Positions 1 to 8,141 of a stretch of DNA of 64,000 nucleotides are shown here, piece after piece. The notes under the pieces were generated by a model, which saw only the letters and a list, made by a program, of their open reading frames with translations, searched no databases and had not been told where the DNA came from. Position numbers and translations under genes: made by a program. The DNA lies in assembly GCF_021532625.1 (NCBI RefSeq), contig NZ_JAKGAR010000001.1, positions 1,240,001 to 1,304,000 of the forward strand, given 5' to 3'. This DNA comes from Octadecabacter algicola. Lineage in GTDB: Bacteria > Pseudomonadota > Alphaproteobacteria > Rhodobacterales > Rhodobacteraceae. Each line of letters opens with the position of its first letter. Position 1 is the first letter of the stretch.

Positions 1-969
1 CACAAGGCTGGCGATCGTTTCCTCAAACATCGAGATAATCAGAGAAGCCACAATCGCTGTTGCAAGGTTCACGGCCAGCCACGGGAAACGACGCTTGGTG
101 GTCGCTATGACTTTGTCGGTGAGGCTGGATTCCCCATCAACACCGGCCAAACGCAAGATGTCTTCTTCGTGTTCTTCGTCCAAAACGATCATCGCGTCAT
201 CAATGGTGATGACACCGACCAATCGATCGTCTTCATCGACAACGGGGGCGGAAATCAGGTGATATTGGTTGAACGCATAGGCAACGTCTTCTTCGTCTTG
301 ATCTACGCGGAACGTGCGGAATTTGTCTTCGGTCAACGCGGTCATTTTGATCTGGCGAGGCGTGCCAAGAAGGCGCCCAAGGGTGACATACCCCACGGGT
401 TTCATCCGCGGATCAACAAGAATGACGTGGTAAAAATGCTCAGGCAGATCATCATTGGCGCGCAGATAATCAATCGTTTCACCGACGGTCCAATGTGACG
501 GCGCGCGCACGACTTCCATCTGCATCAAACGGCCAGCAGATTCCTCGGGATAGGCGAGCGCTTTTTCAACAACGAGGCGATCGCCCGCCTCTAGCGCATC
601 AAGCACCTGATCTTGTTGGGACTGTTGAAGGTCTTCGACCAGATCAACGACGTCGTCCGATTCAAGGTCGCGTACGGCGTCGGCCAATTCTCTTGGCCCA
701 AGGACATCAATAATCTCTTCACGCAGATCATCGCCAAGTTCGGACAGGATTTCCCCGTCCATCCCACCTTCCCAAAGCGCCAGCAAAGACGCACGATCCC
801 GTTCGTCGATTTGTTCTAACAAATCGGCGATATCAGCCGCGTGGAGCGGTTCAAGCAACCCTTCCAATCCAGCGGCATCCCGTGCGCCGACTGCGTCGAC
901 AACGGAAGCGACAAGGCGCTTTGGAAGAGCCTCTTTTTCGTCTGTGATGGTGTTGATTTGATCGGCCAT
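1..969 (-). CDS. mgtE: MgtE-type magnesium transporter (N-terminal 323 residues, runs off the window)
   Basis: Reading the minus strand from the ATG at 969 gives an open frame to the window edge. The protein starts MADQINTITDEKEAL and has the order expected of MgtE: an acidic MgtE N-domain rich in DLVEDL/DDLREE-type helices (about residues 30-140), then paired CBS domains (about 150-275, including a PVVDEDDRLVGVITIDD motif), then the start of the membrane part near residue 295. MgtE is a homodimeric inner-membrane Mg2+ channel gated by Mg2+ binding to the cytosolic N and CBS domains. The usual length is about 450-465 residues, so roughly the last 130, holding most of the transmembrane pore, are missing here. 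It is divergent from guaD, with about 100 bp between the starts. Confidence 0.93.
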   Translation of the reverse strand, partial: MADQINTITDEKEALPKRLVASVVDAVGARDAAGLEGLLEPLHAADIADLLEQIDERDRASLLALWEGGMDGEILSELGDDLREEIIDVLGPRELADAVRDLESDDVVDLVEDLQQSQQDQVLDALEAGDRLVVEKALAYPEESAGRLMQMEVVRAPSHWTVGETIDYLRANDDLPEHFYHVILVDPRMKPVGYVTLGRLLGTPRQIKMTALTEDKFRTFRVDQDEEDVAYAFNQYHLISAPVVDEDDRLVGVITIDDAMIVLDEEHEEDILRLAGVDGESSLTDKVIATTKRRFPWLAVNLATAIVASLIISMFEETIASLV

Positions 970-1073
970 AGGACCCCCTGTTGCAGCGCAGCATATCCAG
1001 TTGCCAGCAACCCTCAAGAGGTATCCTTGATTTCGCGATTTACGACCATGGGGAGTGGGGCTAGGTTGATGGA

Positions 1074-2360
1074 ATGAAAGACATTCTCCTCATTGGTCAG
1101 ACTTTGCGCTTCACGGCGGATCCATTTACCGTTCCGCTGGAAGACGCCGCTAAAACAAGCGCTCGCGGGGCTGTCTTGGTGCGTGACGGCAAGATTGCCC
1201 AAACCGGTGAAGCCGCTGATTTACAGCGCGAAAACCCACTGGCCGAGGTTATTGATAACGGCGACCACGTCATTACGGCCGGATTTGTTGACGCGCACAT
1301 GCACTTCCCACAGACAGCCATGATTGCCTCGTGGGGGTTGCGGCTGATTGATTGGTTGAACACTTATACTTTCCCAGAAGAAATGCGGTTTGCGGACCCG
1401 ACTTATTGCGACAAGATCGCGGACCGTTCTTTGGATCTTGCTCTGTCGCATGGCACGACGACACTCACCAGTTTTTGCACGATTCACCCTGCCAGTGTTG
1501 ACGCGTTCTTTAGCGCTGCCGCAAAGCGGAACATGGCAGTGGTCGCAGGCAAGACCTGTATGGATCGAAATGCACCGGATGGGCTGCAAGATACGGCACT
1601 AACTGCTTATGATGATAGCAAGGCGTTGCTGAACAAGTGGCATGGCAAAGGCCGTGCGACTTACGCGATCACACCTCGTTTTTCGCCGACTTCCACACCG
1701 GATCAGCTTGACGCACTTGGTGCGCTTTGGGGTGAATTTCCGGACGCGATGATGCAAACGCATCTCTCCGAACAATTGGACGAGATCGAATGGGTGCGTG
1801 GCTTGTTCCCTGACGCGAAAGACTACTTGGACACCTATGAAACCTTCGGGCTTCTTGGTGAACGGGGCCTATACGGCCATGCGATCCACCTTGAAGGCCG
1901 TGAGATTGATCGCCTCGCTGAAATGAATGCCGCTGTGGTCCACTGCCCGACATCCAACACGTTTATTGGGTCAGGGTTGTTTGACATGGCGGGCCTAAAA
2001 TCACGCGGTATTCGCACAGGACTGGCAACAGACACAGGCGGCGGATCGTCCTTTTCCATGTTGCGGACGATGGCAGCGGCCTATGAAATCGCCCAATTGC
2101 GCGGGACGGCACTACATCCGGCTCAACTCATGTGGCTGGCGAGCGAAGGATCGGCATCCGCCCTTCATATGTCCGGAGAAATCGGATCGCTGAATGTTGG
2201 GGCGGTGGCGGATATTGTCGTGCTCGATCTGTCATCGACCCCAGCCATCGCGCAACGCACGGCTGAGGCGGAAACGTTTTGGGAAGCACTGTTTCCTACC
2301 ATCATGATGGGCGATGATCGTGCAATCGCGCAGGTCTATCTCGCAGGCAAGCCGGTCTAG
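1074..2360 (+). CDS. guaD: Guanine deaminase
   Basis: Predicted 428-residue amidohydrolase that converts guanine to xanthine and ammonia in purine salvage and catabolism. The metal-binding HxH (VDAHMHFPQ, His75 and His77) sits at the start of the TIM barrel. Further along are the guanine-deaminase-type segments QTHLSEQ, GHAIHLE, VVHCPTSNTFIGSG and LATDTGGGSSFSML, which separate it from cytosine or adenosine deaminases. Length matches the family. Its TAG stop overlaps the stop of the convergent CAP-domain gene inside a CTAG tetranucleotide. An 8-oxoguanine deaminase lies 0.5 kb away, so the locus holds two purine-base deaminases. The enzyme call is by family recognition; substrate specificity is inferred. 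Confidence 0.93.
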   Translation: MKDILLIGQTLRFTADPFTVPLEDAAKTSARGAVLVRDGKIAQTGEAADLQRENPLAEVIDNGDHVITAGFVDAHMHFPQTAMIASWGLRLIDWLNTYTFPEEMRFADPTYCDKIADRSLDLALSHGTTTLTSFCTIHPASVDAFFSAAAKRNMAVVAGKTCMDRNAPDGLQDTALTAYDDSKALLNKWHGKGRATYAITPRFSPTSTPDQLDALGALWGEFPDAMMQTHLSEQLDEIEWVRGLFPDAKDYLDTYETFGLLGERGLYGHAIHLEGREIDRLAEMNAAVVHCPTSNTFIGSGLFDMAGLKSRGIRTGLATDTGGGSSFSMLRTMAAAYEIAQLRGTALHPAQLMWLASEGSASALHMSGEIGSLNVGAVADIVVLDLSSTPAIAQRTAEAETFWEALFPTIMMGDDRAIAQVYLAGKPV

Positions 2361-2827
2361 CAACCGCGCCCCATCATCAGGACCCACATCGTTCCAACAC
2401 GCCCGACGCCAATCTCAGTGGCATCCGCCAACAAAATATTGCGCCGATGGCCAGGCGAATTCATCCAGCCAACCACGACTTCACCTTGGGTGTCTTGTCC
2501 ATACGCGATGTTTTCCGCTGCGGCGCAGTCATACCCTGCAGCACGCGCTCGATCTGTAAACGAAGACCCTTCGAAGCCGGTATGTGAAAAGTAATTCAGC
2601 GCAACCATGTCTTGCGCATGCGCCGCCGCCGCCCGACTTAGTCTGGTATTTTCAACAACAGGTCCCAAACCTTGGTCGGCCCGCAACTGGCTTAACGTCG
2701 CCGCCATAGACCCAGAAGATGCGCGCGCAGCCATCGGCGCCGGCGATGTGGATACGGACGGGGATTGCGCAGCTGGCTGACATGCCGCCAAAACGACAAC
2801 CCCAAAGAGTGCTGTGAATCTCATCAT
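2357..2827 (-). CDS. CAP/SCP-domain lipoprotein
   Basis: 156 residues with a lipoprotein signal: a hydrophobic stretch ending in the lipobox LAAC (Cys16). A Ser/Ala/Pro linker leads into a CAP (SCP/PR1-like) domain from about residue 45. CAP signatures visible are LSRAAAAHAQDMV, NYFSHTGFEG, AENIAYG and GWMNSPGHRRNIL. Bacterial CAP proteins are secreted or envelope proteins of mostly unknown activity. The gene begins 4 bp after the 8-oxoguanine deaminase stop, and its ribosome site (AAGGATGA) overlaps that gene's last codons, so the two are very probably co-transcribed. No obvious functional link to purine deamination is visible. Confidence 0.85.
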   Translation of the reverse strand: MMRFTALFGVVVLAACQPAAQSPSVSTSPAPMAARASSGSMAATLSQLRADQGLGPVVENTRLSRAAAAHAQDMVALNYFSHTGFEGSSFTDRARAAGYDCAAAENIAYGQDTQGEVVVGWMNSPGHRRNILLADATEIGVGRVGTMWVLMMGRGC

Positions 2828-2831
2828 GACG

Positions 2832-4169
2832 TCATCCTTGTAGCTTTTGAACCAATTGGTTTTGACGTTTTATAGCACGCCCCAGATCAAAACTCACCAC
2901 CACGCCGTCCTCAACGACGCGACGCCCCTCAACCAGCAGGTCGCGCACTTTGGTTGGACCAGCCAAAAGGAGTGCAGCTGGGTCCCACGACCCCGCACTT
3001 TCGACACCCGTTGTGTCCCAGATCGCGATGTCTGCACGTTTTCCGACAGCAATTTGCCCGCAGTCATCACGGCCCAATACCTCTGCTCCGCCGCGTGTGG
3101 CGATCTCCAGTGCCTCGCGTGCGGACATTGCGTCGGCCCCTTGTGCGACACGCTGCAACAACATGGTTTGGCGGGCCTCTCCGATCAATGATCCAGCGTC
3201 ATTGGAAGCGGATCCGTCCACCCCCAGACCAACCGGAACACCCGCATCCCGCATCGCCCGAACAGGCGCGATACCCGACCCAAGGCGGCAGTTCGAACAA
3301 GGGCAGTGAGCGACACCCGTTTTGGTTCGTGCAAATAAATCAATATCTTGCCCATCGAGCTTCACGCAGTGTGCGTGCCAAACATCAGGCCCTGTCCAAC
3401 CGAGGTCTTCGGCGTATTGCCCCGGTCGGCAACCGAATTTTTCAAGGCTATATGCAATGTCCTCGTCGTTTTCAGCCAGATGGGTATGCAACATCACGCC
3501 TTTGTCCCGTGCGAGGATCGCTGCGTTACGCATCAAATCGCGACTGACCGAGAACGGCGAACATGGCGCCACACCGACGCGCACCATCGCGCCCTCGCTT
3601 GCATCATGGTGAGCGTCGATCACACGAATGCAGTCTTCGAGAATGGCAGCTTCTTTTTCGACCAGCGTGTCAGGCGGAAGTCCGCCATCGTTTTCGCCGA
3701 TGCTCATCGCGCCACGGGTGGGATGGAACCGCAAACCGACTTCAGACGCCGCTGCAATCGTATCGTCTAAACGTGATCCGTTGGGATAAAGGTAAAGATG
3801 ATCAGACGTCATCGTGCAACCAGACAACGCCAGTTCTGCTAGCCCCACTTGGGCAGAGATGAACATCTCTTCGGGGCCAAATCGCGCCCAAATCGGATAG
3901 AGCGTCTGCAGCCAGCCAAATAGCAAAGCGTCTTGGCCACCCGGTACGGCGCGGGTCAATGTTTGGTATAGATGGTGGTGTGTATTGACCAACCCAGGCG
4001 TCACGACACAGCCAGCGGCGTTGATAATATCGGCGGTTCCGGCCTCAAGACCAAACCCGATTTCAGCGATAGTGCCGTTCGAAATTAAGACATCTGCGCC
4101 CGCCAATTCGCGGCGTGTGTCGTCCATTGTCAGGACTGTCGAAGCACCCTTAATCAAAACATCAGGCAT
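2832..4169 (-). CDS. 8-oxoguanine deaminase (amidohydrolase family)
   Basis: 445-residue amidohydrolase. The metal site is in VNTHHHLYQTLTRAVPG (His64-66), followed by TSDHLYLYPNG, HTHLAENDEDI, WHAHCVKLD, VAHCPCSNCRLGSGIAPVR and GLGVDGSASND. The CPCSNCRLGSG and LFGWLQTLYPIWA segments are characteristic of the 8-oxoguanine deaminase branch, which removes the 6-amino group from 8-oxoguanine to give urate; the close relatives are atrazine/hydroxyatrazine hydrolases. It heads a two-gene unit with the CAP lipoprotein. Together with guaD it suggests recycling or detoxification of normal and oxidised guanine. Substrate is inferred from family; TrzN/AtzB-like activity cannot be excluded. Confidence 0.85.
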   Translation of the reverse strand: MPDVLIKGASTVLTMDDTRRELAGADVLISNGTIAEIGFGLEAGTADIINAAGCVVTPGLVNTHHHLYQTLTRAVPGGQDALLFGWLQTLYPIWARFGPEEMFISAQVGLAELALSGCTMTSDHLYLYPNGSRLDDTIAAASEVGLRFHPTRGAMSIGENDGGLPPDTLVEKEAAILEDCIRVIDAHHDASEGAMVRVGVAPCSPFSVSRDLMRNAAILARDKGVMLHTHLAENDEDIAYSLEKFGCRPGQYAEDLGWTGPDVWHAHCVKLDGQDIDLFARTKTGVAHCPCSNCRLGSGIAPVRAMRDAGVPVGLGVDGSASNDAGSLIGEARQTMLLQRVAQGADAMSAREALEIATRGGAEVLGRDDCGQIAVGKRADIAIWDTTGVESAGSWDPAALLLAGPTKVRDLLVEGRRVVEDGVVVSFDLGRAIKRQNQLVQKLQG

Positions 4170-4261
4170 AAGCCCCCCTTTCGATCCCGTTCGGCAAGGA
4201 AGATGTCGCCAGAACGGGTAAGGACGCGACGGTTTGAATTAACGAAAAATCAAGGCTGTTT

Positions 4262-5083
4262 TCAAGTCATCGATGCGTTTGACAGTATCTCAAGCGCGCG
4301 TGCGTGGATGTCCGCGTTTGCGGCGGCCAAGACCTGCCCACCTTCATGGGCCGGGCCGCCCTGCCAGTTTGTCACGACACCGCCTGCGGCTTGGATCACT
4401 GCAATGGGTGCTTGGATATCATATGGGCTAAGGCTTGCTTCAACGACCAGATCAATCTGCCCCGCAGCCAGAAGCGCATAAGCGTAACAATCCATACCGT
4501 AACGCGTCAGCTTACAGTGAGAGGCAACCGACCTGAACGCGGCGCCCTCGGCCATTGTGCCGACTTCTGGGAAAGTGGTCAAAATCGTAGCATCCGCCAG
4601 ATCAGTTGTCGTTTTGGTGCCAAACGCAGCAATCCCCATGGGGCCAACAACTTCGCCAATGCCAAAGCCGCCTTCAAATCGTTCGCCGATATAGGGTTGA
4701 TCGATGATTCCGTAGATCGGGCCACTGGCATCACGCACCGAGATCAGAACACCCCAAGTTGGTGTGCCACTAATGAACCCGCGTGTGCCGTCAATCGGAT
4801 CAAGAACCCATTGCAGCCCGCTGGACCCGTCTTTGGTTCCGAATTCTTCGCCCAAGATGCTGTCATCTGGACGCAGCCGCGCCAAAACTTCTCGCATGGC
4901 CAGTTCGGCAGCGCGATCGGCTTCTGTAACGGGATCAAACCCGTCGGCTTCTTTGTTGTCAGATACAATCCCTGTCCGAAACAGGGGTAGGATGGCAGCG
5001 CGCGCAGCATCAGCCAATGCGTGCCCGCAGGCACGCAAAGCTGTCTGATCGTCCGAGCTCAACGTAATTTGTTTTAGGGTCAT
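4262..5083 (-). CDS. hisN: Histidinol-phosphatase, inositol-monophosphatase family
   Basis: 273 residues of the IMPase fold. Metal-binding motifs are GEE (residues 78-80), DPIDGT (95-100) and the late SPYDIQA segment that replaces the WDxAA motif of true inositol monophosphatases. RGFISGTPTWGVLI after DPIDGT is typical of the alphaproteobacterial HisN group, which dephosphorylates L-histidinol phosphate in histidine biosynthesis. I chose the ATG at 5083 because a strong AAAGGGGGG ribosome site lies just upstream; a longer frame up to 5143 lacks one. The XRE regulator gene lies 69 bp upstream on the same strand. Confidence 0.86.
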   Translation of the reverse strand: MTLKQITLSSDDQTALRACGHALADAARAAILPLFRTGIVSDNKEADGFDPVTEADRAAELAMREVLARLRPDDSILGEEFGTKDGSSGLQWVLDPIDGTRGFISGTPTWGVLISVRDASGPIYGIIDQPYIGERFEGGFGIGEVVGPMGIAAFGTKTTTDLADATILTTFPEVGTMAEGAAFRSVASHCKLTRYGMDCYAYALLAAGQIDLVVEASLSPYDIQAPIAVIQAAGGVVTNWQGGPAHEGGQVLAAANADIHARALEILSNASMT

Positions 5084-5152
5084 TGTGCCCCCCCTTTGGC
5101 TGCCTGTGTCCCAGCGGTAGCGGGACTGGCAGTCAAAGGTCAAGAGGGTCGC

Positions 5153-5521
5153 TTAAGCGGCTTCGCTTAGGACACGTGCCAGATCGAACAACCGGCGACG
5201 CTGGTTTTCGGGAATGGCATAGTAAGAGCGCAGCAAATCCAACGCTTCTTTGTCGGACAGGACATCACTTGGCATGTCTGATCCGTCTGCTTCGATCAAC
5301 GCGGCATCCAGACCTTCGAAGAAGAAAGAGACGTCGACACCCAGAGCATGAGCGATATCCCAAAGACGGGACGCACTAACACGGTTCATGCCAGTTTCGT
5401 ACTTTTGAATCTGCTGGAATTTGATTCCAACTTGGTCGGCCAACTGCTGCTGAGTTGTACCACTTACCCAACGGCGATGGCGAATGCGTTTACCAACATG
5501 GACGTCAACTGGGTGCTTCAT
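5153..5521 (-). CDS. XRE-family helix-turn-helix regulator
   Basis: 122 residues. A Cro/C1-type HTH spans about residues 9-65 (GKRIRHRRWVSGTTQQQLAD, GIKFQQIQKYETGMNRVSASRLWDIA), followed by a short acidic linker and a C-terminal segment ending RRRLFDLARVLSEA. This layout matches the small regulators of rhizobia and roseobacters related to PraR/SinR-like proteins. The long upstream region (5522-5792), shared with a divergent quinone oxidoreductase gene, carries a striking dyad at 5661-5709 that could be its own operator. Target genes cannot be read from the sequence. Confidence 0.88.
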   Translation of the reverse strand: MKHPVDVHVGKRIRHRRWVSGTTQQQLADQVGIKFQQIQKYETGMNRVSASRLWDIAHALGVDVSFFFEGLDAALIEADGSDMPSDVLSDKEALDLLRSYYAIPENQRRRLFDLARVLSEAA

Positions 5522-5660
5522 ATACTGGTTCCTGTTCTTTCGGCCTGTCCAGGCAACTGGCTTCGCTGTACCTTGCAGACTATTAGGGTGACAGATTTCT
5601 CTGCTGATAAGCCTTTACACGACACCAGACGCGGAACACGCAAGGGTTGCACGCCGACCC

Positions 5661-5709
5661 CTATCCTTTAGGACAGGTTTTGCATCTGTTACCCTGTCGA
5701 AAAGGATAG
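5661..5709. repeat. Long interrupted inverted repeat between divergent genes
   Basis: CTATCCTTT (5661-5669) pairs with AAAGGATAG (5701-5709), and GACAGG (5672-5677) pairs with CCTGTC (5693-5698). These are separated by a symmetrical AG/GA internal mismatch and enclose a 15-nt loop. Fifteen base pairs over 49 bp is well beyond chance for this position. No T-run follows on either strand, so it is a poor intrinsic terminator. It lies in the 271-bp region between the XRE regulator start and the quinone oxidoreductase start, so a regulator-binding site or a structured 5' leader is more likely. Confidence 0.7.
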
Positions 5710-5792
5710 TCTTCCGTTTCTTTGGCCAAAAATAGCCTCCTAATTAACCCGCCCCAATTCAGTATCCCGCCGACTCAAAAGGGTTTAATTCC

Positions 5793-6761
5793 ATGAAAGA
5801 TCACATGCGCGCCTATCAAGTTATCAAGTCCGGAGCCCTACCTGAGACCGTAAACGCCTCGATTCCAACTCCCGCAGAAGGCGAAGTCTTACTCAAGATC
5901 GAGGCCTGCGGGCTCAACTTTGCTGACCTCTTGATGGCCAAAGGCACGTACCAAGACACACCGGACGCGCCATTTACACTGGGAATGGAAGTCTGCGGCA
6001 CGGTCCTGGCACAAGGTCCGGGTGTAACGACACCGGCCATTGGTGCGCGGGTTGCTGTATTCGGCGGACAAGGCGGGCTGGCGGAACAGGGCGTCTTCCC
6101 TGCTGATCTGTGCCAACAAGTGCCGGACGGTATGACATCTGAACAAGCTGCTGGCTTCCAAGTCGCCTATGGCACCTCCCATTTGGCGCTAACGCGTCGT
6201 GCCCAGCTGCAAGCCCATGAGACATTGTTGGTACTGGGCGCTGCGGGCGGGGTTGGCCTGACAGCTGTTGAAGTTGGTAAGGCGCTTGGGGCAACCGTGA
6301 TTGCCGTTGCCCGCGGCAAGGAAAAGTGCGCGGTCGCCAAGGCCGCAGGGGCTGATCATGTTTTTGATGCAAGCGCGGACATCACGGCCGAAGTCAAAGC
6401 ATTGGGCGGCGCCGATGTGGTTTATGATCCTGTGGGCGGTGATGCCTTTACCGCTGCGATGCGGGCAACCAACCGCGAGGGACGCATTCTGACAATCGGA
6501 TTTGCCAGCGGCGATGTTCCACCGATTCCCGCCAACCACCTTTTGGTGAAGAACATTAGCGTAATAGGCTTCTATTGGGGCGGTTATCTCAAATTTAACC
6601 CTGAAGCGCTCACAACCAGCATGGCAGAGCTGTTTACGATGTTCTCACAGGGACGCCTTGCGCCCCACGTCAGCCACGTTTTGCCCCTTTCGCAAGCGGG
6701 TGATGCGCTGGAGCTTTTGCGCAGCCGCAAAAGCACCGGCAAAGTTGTCGTCACGCCCTAG
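5793..6761 (+). CDS. NADPH:quinone oxidoreductase / zinc-independent MDR-family dehydrogenase
   Basis: 322-residue medium-chain dehydrogenase/reductase. The GroES-like N-terminal domain contains EACGLNFADLLMAKGTYQ and LGMEVCGTVLAQG; the Rossmann domain contains LVLGAAGGVGLTAVEVGKALGA for NADPH, followed by GGADVVYDPVGGDAF and GRILTIGFASG. The structural and catalytic zinc cysteines of alcohol dehydrogenases are absent, which fits the quinone reductase branch. Two starts are possible, ATG at 5793 or the more typical MRAYQV start at 5805; neither has a clear ribosome site. It converges on the LysR gene with stop codons overlapping in a CTAG. Natural substrate unknown. Confidence 0.87.
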   Translation: MKDHMRAYQVIKSGALPETVNASIPTPAEGEVLLKIEACGLNFADLLMAKGTYQDTPDAPFTLGMEVCGTVLAQGPGVTTPAIGARVAVFGGQGGLAEQGVFPADLCQQVPDGMTSEQAAGFQVAYGTSHLALTRRAQLQAHETLLVLGAAGGVGLTAVEVGKALGATVIAVARGKEKCAVAKAAGADHVFDASADITAEVKALGGADVVYDPVGGDAFTAAMRATNREGRILTIGFASGDVPPIPANHLLVKNISVIGFYWGGYLKFNPEALTTSMAELFTMFSQGRLAPHVSHVLPLSQAGDALELLRSRKSTGKVVVTP

Positions 6762-7639
6762 GCGCGCAAACGAGTGTCCTCAACCGCCCATTCTGACATG
6801 TAGGAATGACGGATCATGTCATAGAGGGCGGCCTGAACAGGATCGGATTTGGACTGCATATACAGGACAATCTGTGATTTCCCTGGATCTGGCAGGTTTG
6901 CCTCCGCAGGGATCGGAACTGTTTGACGGGCATAGACGCCTTTGATGACGGCGTGCACGGCCAAGTCTGCACTCACCACCGCTTGGATGGCCGTGTCCGT
7001 ATGAGAATCAACGATCATTTCCCATTCGAATTTGGCGTCGTCCATGCGCTTCAAAACACCCGCACGGAAAATGCAGTTGCTGCAAAACGCGACAGGAAGT
7101 GGGCGTTGTTTCCATGCGTTGCCCCCTTGGGACCCGACCCAGACCAACGGCAAAGTGACGAGCGACTCGCCCCCTGGGCCAGGTTCCGCTTCGGTGGTGA
7201 TAATCGCGTCGCACTCGCCGCGATCAAACATCTCGCGCAGGACGCGCGTCGGTTCTGACACCAAATGAATCTTCATACGTGGAAAGTCAGACGCAAAGCG
7301 GCGCAGCACCGCAGGAATATAGGGATCGATAATGTCGTGCGGCACACCGAGGGTGATCTCTCCTTCGAAATCATCCGCCGTGAGCCGCTGTAAGGCTTCG
7401 TCGTTCAACGCCAGCATCCGGCGTGCATAACTGAGAAGCTGTTCACCTTCGGGCGTGACGCCAATTTGGCGGGCAGACCGATCCAGAAGCGACGCCCCAA
7501 GGCTTTCTTCCAATCGCTTTAGCTGCATGGAAACCGCCGATTGCGTCAGGTGCAGAACTCCAGCGGCTTTCGTCACGCCACCCGCATCTGCAACCGTCAC
7601 AAAAGACCGCAGCGCCGTCATGTCTAAATTTCTCGCCAT
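6758..7639 (-). CDS. LysR-family transcriptional regulator
   Basis: 293 residues. The N-terminal winged HTH is clear (residues 6-65: MTALRSFVTVADAGGVTKAA, LHLTQSAVSMQLKRLEESLG, LLDRSARQIGVTPEGE), followed by a substrate-binding domain beginning GEITLGVPHDI. The DNA-recognition helix reads QSAVSMQLKRLE. The gene is divergent from a DUF1127 gene, with 114 bp between starts; this LysR/DUF1127 pairing is common in Rhodobacteraceae. It converges on the quinone oxidoreductase gene. Inducer and targets are unknown. Confidence 0.92.
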   Translation of the reverse strand: MARNLDMTALRSFVTVADAGGVTKAAGVLHLTQSAVSMQLKRLEESLGASLLDRSARQIGVTPEGEQLLSYARRMLALNDEALQRLTADDFEGEITLGVPHDIIDPYIPAVLRRFASDFPRMKIHLVSEPTRVLREMFDRGECDAIITTEAEPGPGGESLVTLPLVWVGSQGGNAWKQRPLPVAFCSNCIFRAGVLKRMDDAKFEWEMIVDSHTDTAIQAVVSADLAVHAVIKGVYARQTVPIPAEANLPDPGKSQIVLYMQSKSDPVQAALYDMIRHSYMSEWAVEDTRLRA

Positions 7640-7753
7640 ATCAAATATCCTGATGTTTCATCTATCAATCATTCATTTCACTTATGTCATGAGATCGTGG
7701 ATATATCAACGTACAACATATGAATAACGCAACACATCACGAAAGGACTTGTA

Positions 7754-7960
7754 ATGACACAATCAATTAGCCGCGCAGAATGCCTGCCACGCACCACATC
7801 CCAACCCGCTCCGCGCACGACCCTTGGCACTTACATGGCCGTCTGGAAACAACGCCGCGAACTGGCGTCCATGGATGTTAACCGCCTGAAAGATCTTGGC
7901 ATTTCCCCAAGAGATGCCGCGAAAGAGGCAACACGCCCGTTCTGGGACCTGCCACATTGA
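7754..7960 (+). CDS. DUF1127 domain small protein
   Basis: 68 residues, basic. The C-terminal half (VWKQRRELASMDVNRLKDLG, ISPRDAAKEATRPFW) is a DUF1127 domain: an arginine-rich helix, then L-x-D-(I/L)G and a conserved aromatic near the end. An AAAGGA ribosome site precedes the ATG by about 9 nt. In Rhodobacter, DUF1127 proteins have been linked to RNA turnover and small-RNA maturation under stress. I do not see the CUCCUCCC-type hairpins that follow the best studied example, so a parallel role here is only a possibility. Confidence 0.88.
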   Translation: MTQSISRAECLPRTTSQPAPRTTLGTYMAVWKQRRELASMDVNRLKDLGISPRDAAKEATRPFWDLPH

Positions 7961-8082
7961 CCCCGAAAACGCGGCGCTAAGCGCACTTCCGGCCAAATTC
8001 ACACCGATTTGCAGCAAAGCGCCGCTGGTTTCCCTTGAAAATCAGGGCAAACGTGCCAATATCCAATCCAAGGGAGTTCATC

Positions 8083-8102
8083 AGAGGCGTTGTGCCTCTT
8101 TT
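8083..8102 (+). terminator. Short hairpin with T-run after the DUF1127 gene
   Basis: AGAGGC (8083-8088), loop GTTGT, GCCTCT (8094-8099), followed directly by TTTC. It is a 6-bp stem with a weak U-tract, consistent with a modest intrinsic terminator or processing site between the DUF1127 gene and the Bax-inhibitor-like gene. Confidence 0.45.
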
Positions 8103-8141
8103 CGGGCCCGTATTTTTAACGTTCACCCCTGGAGGGACTTC

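Noticed and set aside
7961-8141. Stretch after the DUF1127 gene considered as a site for CcsR-like small RNAs
   Set aside because: No repeated CTCCTCCC hairpins; only one short stem is present.
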